Below are positions 60,101-64,000 of a stretch of 64,000 nucleotides of DNA, in pieces; position 1 is the first letter of the stretch; each line of letters opens with the position of its first letter. The translations under genes and the position numbers were made by a program. Where the stretch lies: the NCBI GenBank assembly GCA_010645155.1, contig CM021323.1:9177636-9241635 (forward strand), written 5' to 3'. Below the pieces are notes generated by a model that had not been told where the DNA came from, did no database searches, and saw only the letters and a program-made list of their open reading frames with translations. This DNA is from Tigriopus japonicus (lineage: Eukaryota > Arthropoda > Copepoda > Harpacticoida > Harpacticidae).

Positions 60101-62074
60101 TTCCTTGACAAGTTCAAAGCTGGATCAAAACCCAGAAATTCCTCCTTTTAAAGCACAAAAAGGTGTTGCTCTCCGACAGATTCTTTTGCCTTTTAAAAAT
60201 TCCTGAAAGAGAAAAGCATGGACAATCAACGCGATCTCCTCCGTTCTTAGCGTCGTCACGATCCCTCCCTCACCCTCTTCCAAGGAAGGCTTGGACGCCT
60301 TACTTTGGCAAGGAAGATAGATACATGTAGTTCTACTAGGTAGACGCCACTAACCCAAGTGCCAGTAGCACGAGGGTCCCCTTCACTCCTATCTCCGATC
60401 CACATATGACCAGGTGAGCACCTTGGAAAGAGTGTATCCATCTCCATGTAGGTAACAAAGCTCCCCAGGTAGACAGCGGTGCTCAGTGGGGACTGGATTG
60501 ATGGTAGCTCAGCTACCACAAGAGGAACTACTACTGCTACTATCGGTGCTACCTAATGGGCACATGCTTGGTTGGAATTCCTCGATGGTTGGGTGATATG
60601 GCGAAAATGGTTGGTTTAGCCTATTATCTACTTGGCATTCCGATGGCTTTGGGACGGATTTCTTAGTTCACACATGAACTTAGTGCATAGTTTTCACTTT
60701 TTCTGAATTTCATTAGTCTGGTTGTTCTAAAAGAAGGACGTTATAAATACGTAACCTATCCATACATGGATCAGGGGTTTTTAACGTTGAGCCCATATTC
60801 GTGGCAAAGCGGATTAGTGCCTTGGTTCTGGTGAACTTTTCTCTTAGATAGCTTCGTTGGAAATCCAATGGGAATGGTTCGAGTGAAGTGTACGTAGTGT
60901 AATCAGAGCTAAAGGTTATGTAGATGTATGTTTGCTCACAGAGTTGGCCATCATCCCCAATTTGATGTCACCTTTGTCCGTGACACCATAATTACAAGTA
61001 TGAGCGTCTCCTCCTTCCCTTGCGAAACATTCCACACCACAGTATACAGTACATAGGGTATATCCAATTTCTAAAGTTCAGATTCGTTTCGGCTGGAACA
61101 AAAATTGCGTAGAAGCATACTGTTAAGCCGCTATGTTAAACAACAAAAACATTCTTAATTTGTACCAGTGATCCAAGTCTCTCAATTTTGCAAAAGAAGG
61201 CATGGGGTTGTGGAAACACAAGACTTGCGTAAAAACTTGGACGAACTCCTCCAATTACAATGGCTCTAGCATAGTCTATGTTGAAGGTTAAGAATGACTC
61301 TAATTACTGAAAGCTGCTTTGAAGATAGACAAACGAAAAGTAAGTTTTTGGTACAAGTTGTGCAGCTGGTTGCGCTCTTTTTATTCAATTTAGTAAATTG
61401 TTTTGTCTTGGAGCTGTCCACATGAAGGTGTTTTTCAGTCTTGACAGAAATTTGTCCCACATTTTATGGACAGAGGGTGTGGAGGAACTTGAAGTCATGG
61501 AAAAGATCTTCGAAAAGCACTTCTTCTTTTGTTGACAATGAGGAATGTCGATCGGCTTGAAAAGAAAGGCGACAGAATTATTTTCCTATTTGGGGGAAGA
61601 TTTCATTCTTCACTAACCTTCATGTTATACAAACTCAAAAAGAAAACAGAATCTCAACCTAAAATTCACTCCCATCGAAAATAGCATTCATTCGTGCATC
61701 TTCATGTTCCAAGAATGCCCGAAATCGCGAAGGATCAACATTGATCAAGCTACAGAAAACATGTCATTTGATCCGTGACCGATCGCTTGCTCTAATTGAA
61801 GACCCTAAGAAAAATTAGAACTCAAACCTCTCGCTTTCAAAACATCACAGGTCTGTATACATTTTTTAAAGAAGAGCGGAGCAATTTCGTTCGTCGGATG
61901 AGCGCTTGATATATCGTCCTAAACTCTGAAGTATGGACGTAGAGGTAGCAGTTGATGCGATAAGTTCCTGTCTAACCCACGTCCCTATGTTACTTGAGCT
62001 GCTCGCCGTCGCACAGAGCCTGCTTGGAAACTTATTGCTTTTGGCCGTCATCGCCCGACAGATTCCTTGGTCCG

Positions 62075-62413
62075 TCATCGGTGCTTCGCTTTGTTACACC
62101 TGGGTGATTTTAGCTTCTTTTCCATGACTTCTCGTGCTTTGAGCGCTACTGCTTCATCCATCGGCTCTTGTCTTGGCCACTTTAAGATTTGCATTTTCTG
62201 GATCTGTTGCTTCTTCTGATAGATTCCAGCAATCACTATCCATCCCTCTTCACCTCCAGTATTTTCTATCCATGAATATGTGAGTGAGTGATTATCGAAA
62301 GAGTTTCTTTGTAAGAAACAAAGTGCAATTGTGAGAAGACCAGTTGGGACCAGGCATATAACAGTAAGACGTTGTGAAGGATTGGAAACATTTGGCACTT
62401 TGTCTTCCAATCT
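62075..62413 (-). CDS. Possible terminal exon of an unrecognised protein
   Basis: A minus-strand frame of about 110 codons follows an acceptor-like TTCTCTCAG and ends KLKSPRCNKAKHR then TGA. It has one hydrophobic stretch (RLTVICLVPTGLLTIALCFL) and a Lys/Gln-rich C-terminal part (YQKKQQIQKMQILKWPRQ). The codon texture is plausible, but no upstream exon or family was identified. Confidence 0.22.
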   Translation of the reverse strand, partial: RLEDKVPNVSNPSQRLTVICLVPTGLLTIALCFLQRNSFDNHSLTYSWIENTGGEEGWIVIAGIYQKKQQIQKMQILKWPRQEPMDEAVALKAREVMEKKLKSPRCNKAKHR

Positions 62414-63880
62414 GAGAGAATCTCATTCGTTTGGCGCTGGGATCTTCATGATGAAATTGGGATTGAGTCCATGCGATATAAAATGTACTTGAACCGTGAG
62501 CAAGAACCAGTTCCCAATTAAAAAATGCTTGCCACTCCATCCAAATGAGTCAGTCTAAAGCCAAGACTCTTCAATGCTTGCTTAGTCTTCTTGTGAAAGA
62601 AGTAAGAGTTGGATTGTCTTTTGAATACAGTTCTTAAAAGGTGACTTGATATTTGCTCTCGTGCCAGAGTGTGGAGTGCAGATCGGCTTCGACTTCATGA
62701 CCATATTTGTAGAAACTTTTTTACTTCTGCCGCTCAGGCATTAAATTCAAAACTTGAATTCCTCTTCAAATGTGATTTGTTGCGAAGATTGGGATGACCT
62801 CATTTCGCATCAACAGCGTCAATGTCTTGCAAGACATGACTTGTTCATGATGAAGTCAATTTTTGTGGAGGAGCCTCGAGTGTCAAGCCCCTCAAAACGT
62901 AACTCCACCTTAGCACGCTTCAACCAGAATTTACGCCCTTCCCTCGAAGGCAGCAAAATTGGACATCCTTTTACCCAAAACCATCTCAAAGTCTTTTCGT
63001 GTCTTTTCCAGGTGAATATTCCACAAAATTCCACTTCTGTATAAAAAGTAGGAACTTTTTGGAGACAGTCGGAACGAACATATGTTCATACGGATACTTG
63101 TGAACAGAGGGGCGCTCCAATCACGTTTGCCTTCATTTACTTGATTGTAGGCAAGTGAAGACGCATATGTGTTATACGAAAAAATCTTCCAGGAAAGACA
63201 ACTAGTTTGAATGGCTCCCGATCCATTCAACATCTCCAACTCACAACTTGTGTGTTTTAGCTGAAGGCGCACTTGAGGTTGGTGCAGAATGATCATGATC
63301 ATGATTTTTCAAAGTGATGCTCGCTCCTCATAACGCTCAAAACTCGGTTCGAGGTGGTCGGGCCGGTTAGTCCGGTAGTTAATCAGTGGCTGGCAAGCCT
63401 GCTGAGCAGTTTCTTTTGAATCATCCACAAGTCCAGTGTCCTACTAAGTCTCTCGAGTTAATCTTCACTTGGCGCAGACTTCAGTTTTGCCCAGGGGTCG
63501 ATCTACAGCATTTCGTATCGGTTTACGGGGGTGGATCAACGATTCCGCTAACCTGACAAATTTGACATGTACGAGACGGCTAGCAGACCTGCTGAAAGAC
63601 ATCATCGAATGGAATGAAAGTTTCGGTGCAAAGATTCGGCGTCTCCAGTCAGACAAATTTCAAGTGCGCTAAGATTTGTCAGTCTAATCGCCGGAAATCT
63701 CTAATCAGAGCTTCTCCAAGAAGAGGGTTGCTCCACTTTTGTTGCTTGCTGGCTTCATGAACCTTTGAGCGGAGTCAGAAGAAGTGTCAAGTGTTGTTGA
63801 CTTTGCCAAGTGTGATAAGGTTTATTATCGCGTCATGATTTCCACATGATTGACTGCATTCCTTAGGAGCTGCCCTCACA

Positions 63881-63961
63881 ATGGGACTCATGCTGTCCAA
63901 AAACATCCAGAAGTTGACCAGAGGATCGAATTCTCGAAAAGGTTCGAACCGAGGCGAAGCA
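63881..63961 (+). CDS. First coding exon of a probably N-myristoylated protein (continues past window)
   Basis: An ATG in context CACAATGG opens 27 codons that end at a strong GTAAGT donor (63962). The peptide starts MGLMLSK, which fits the N-myristoylation pattern (Gly2, Ser6, Lys7), and continues with many Lys/Arg/Ser/Asn residues (KLTRGSNSRKGSNRGEA), a typical polybasic membrane anchor. The rest of the gene lies beyond 64000, so the family cannot be named. Confidence 0.5.
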
Positions 63962-64000
63962 GTAAGTGAGAGTTATGTTCTACCGCCCTTTTAACTCCGA

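Larger units (their letters stand above)
54186..63880. other. Gene-poor region
   Basis: About 9.7 kb in which I can support no complete gene. It includes a TCTA microsatellite (56032-56052), a fold-back element (57096-57199), and a few open stretches of uncertain value: minus 62075-62413 (listed separately), plus 62754-63005 (ends at a GTGAAT donor-like site) and plus 63469-63672. Confidence 0.4.

Noticed and set aside
61933..62127. 64-codon hydrophobic plus-strand frame
   Set aside because: It overlaps another open stretch on the opposite strand and has no splice or promoter context; its hydrophobic run is not a recognisable family.
63469..63672. 67-codon plus-strand frame with a plausible amphipathic end
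   Set aside because: No ATG at the start, an equally long frame on the opposite strand, and no recognised motif.

Overview
The window looks like nuclear DNA of an animal, most likely an arthropod and possibly a copepod-like crustacean. The grounds are protein-coding genes split by short GT-AG introns (often 55-250 bp), AT-rich non-coding DNA, animal families such as painless/TRPA-type channels, ARMC8, GMP reductase, SOUL and a glutactin-like esterase-fold protein, a TATA plus TCAGT-type initiator, and abundant hAT-like and LINE-type repeats. The crustacean guess is inference; no rRNA or mitochondrial marker is present.

Layout. 0.4-5.1 kb: two tandem minus-strand zinc alcohol dehydrogenases of the cinnamyl-alcohol/ADH6 type, the first with a 703-bp hAT-type MITE in an intron. 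5-11 kb: gene-poor. 11.0-13.8 kb: a secreted His/Gly-repeat and Cys/Lys-rich matrix-like protein (plus). 14.5-14.9 kb: a doubtful Pro/Gly-rich exon (minus). 15.7-18.6 kb: ARMC8, a subunit of the GID/CTLH ubiquitin ligase (minus). 22.3-23.8 kb: GMP reductase in six coding exons (plus). 24-31.5 kb: repeats and an odd TATA-driven locus at 26.3-27.05 kb that carries a 43-bp tandem array resembling 3' splice sites and a perfect match to the histone-type 3' stem-loop consensus. 31.6-33.3 kb: a secreted double-SOUL-domain protein (plus). 33.5-42.5 kb: a cholinesterase-like, probably catalytically dead secreted protein (minus), with an apparently intact two-ORF LINE inside its 6.2-kb first intron. 43.9-54.2 kb: a tandem duplication of a two-gene cassette, each cassette being a small RGS-like gene directly upstream of a painless-like TRPA channel gene, all on the minus strand. 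54.2-63.9 kb: gene-poor. 63.9 kb: the first coding exon of a probably N-myristoylated protein that continues out of the window.

The most interesting region is the duplicated RGS-like/TRPA cassette. Both members are retained intact in both copies, with identical exon phases and conserved N-terminal motifs. This suggests a functional partnership between a G-protein regulator fold and a sensory cation channel. Exon boundaries were placed by hand from GT/AG sites, reading-frame continuity and family knowledge, and no similarity search was run.
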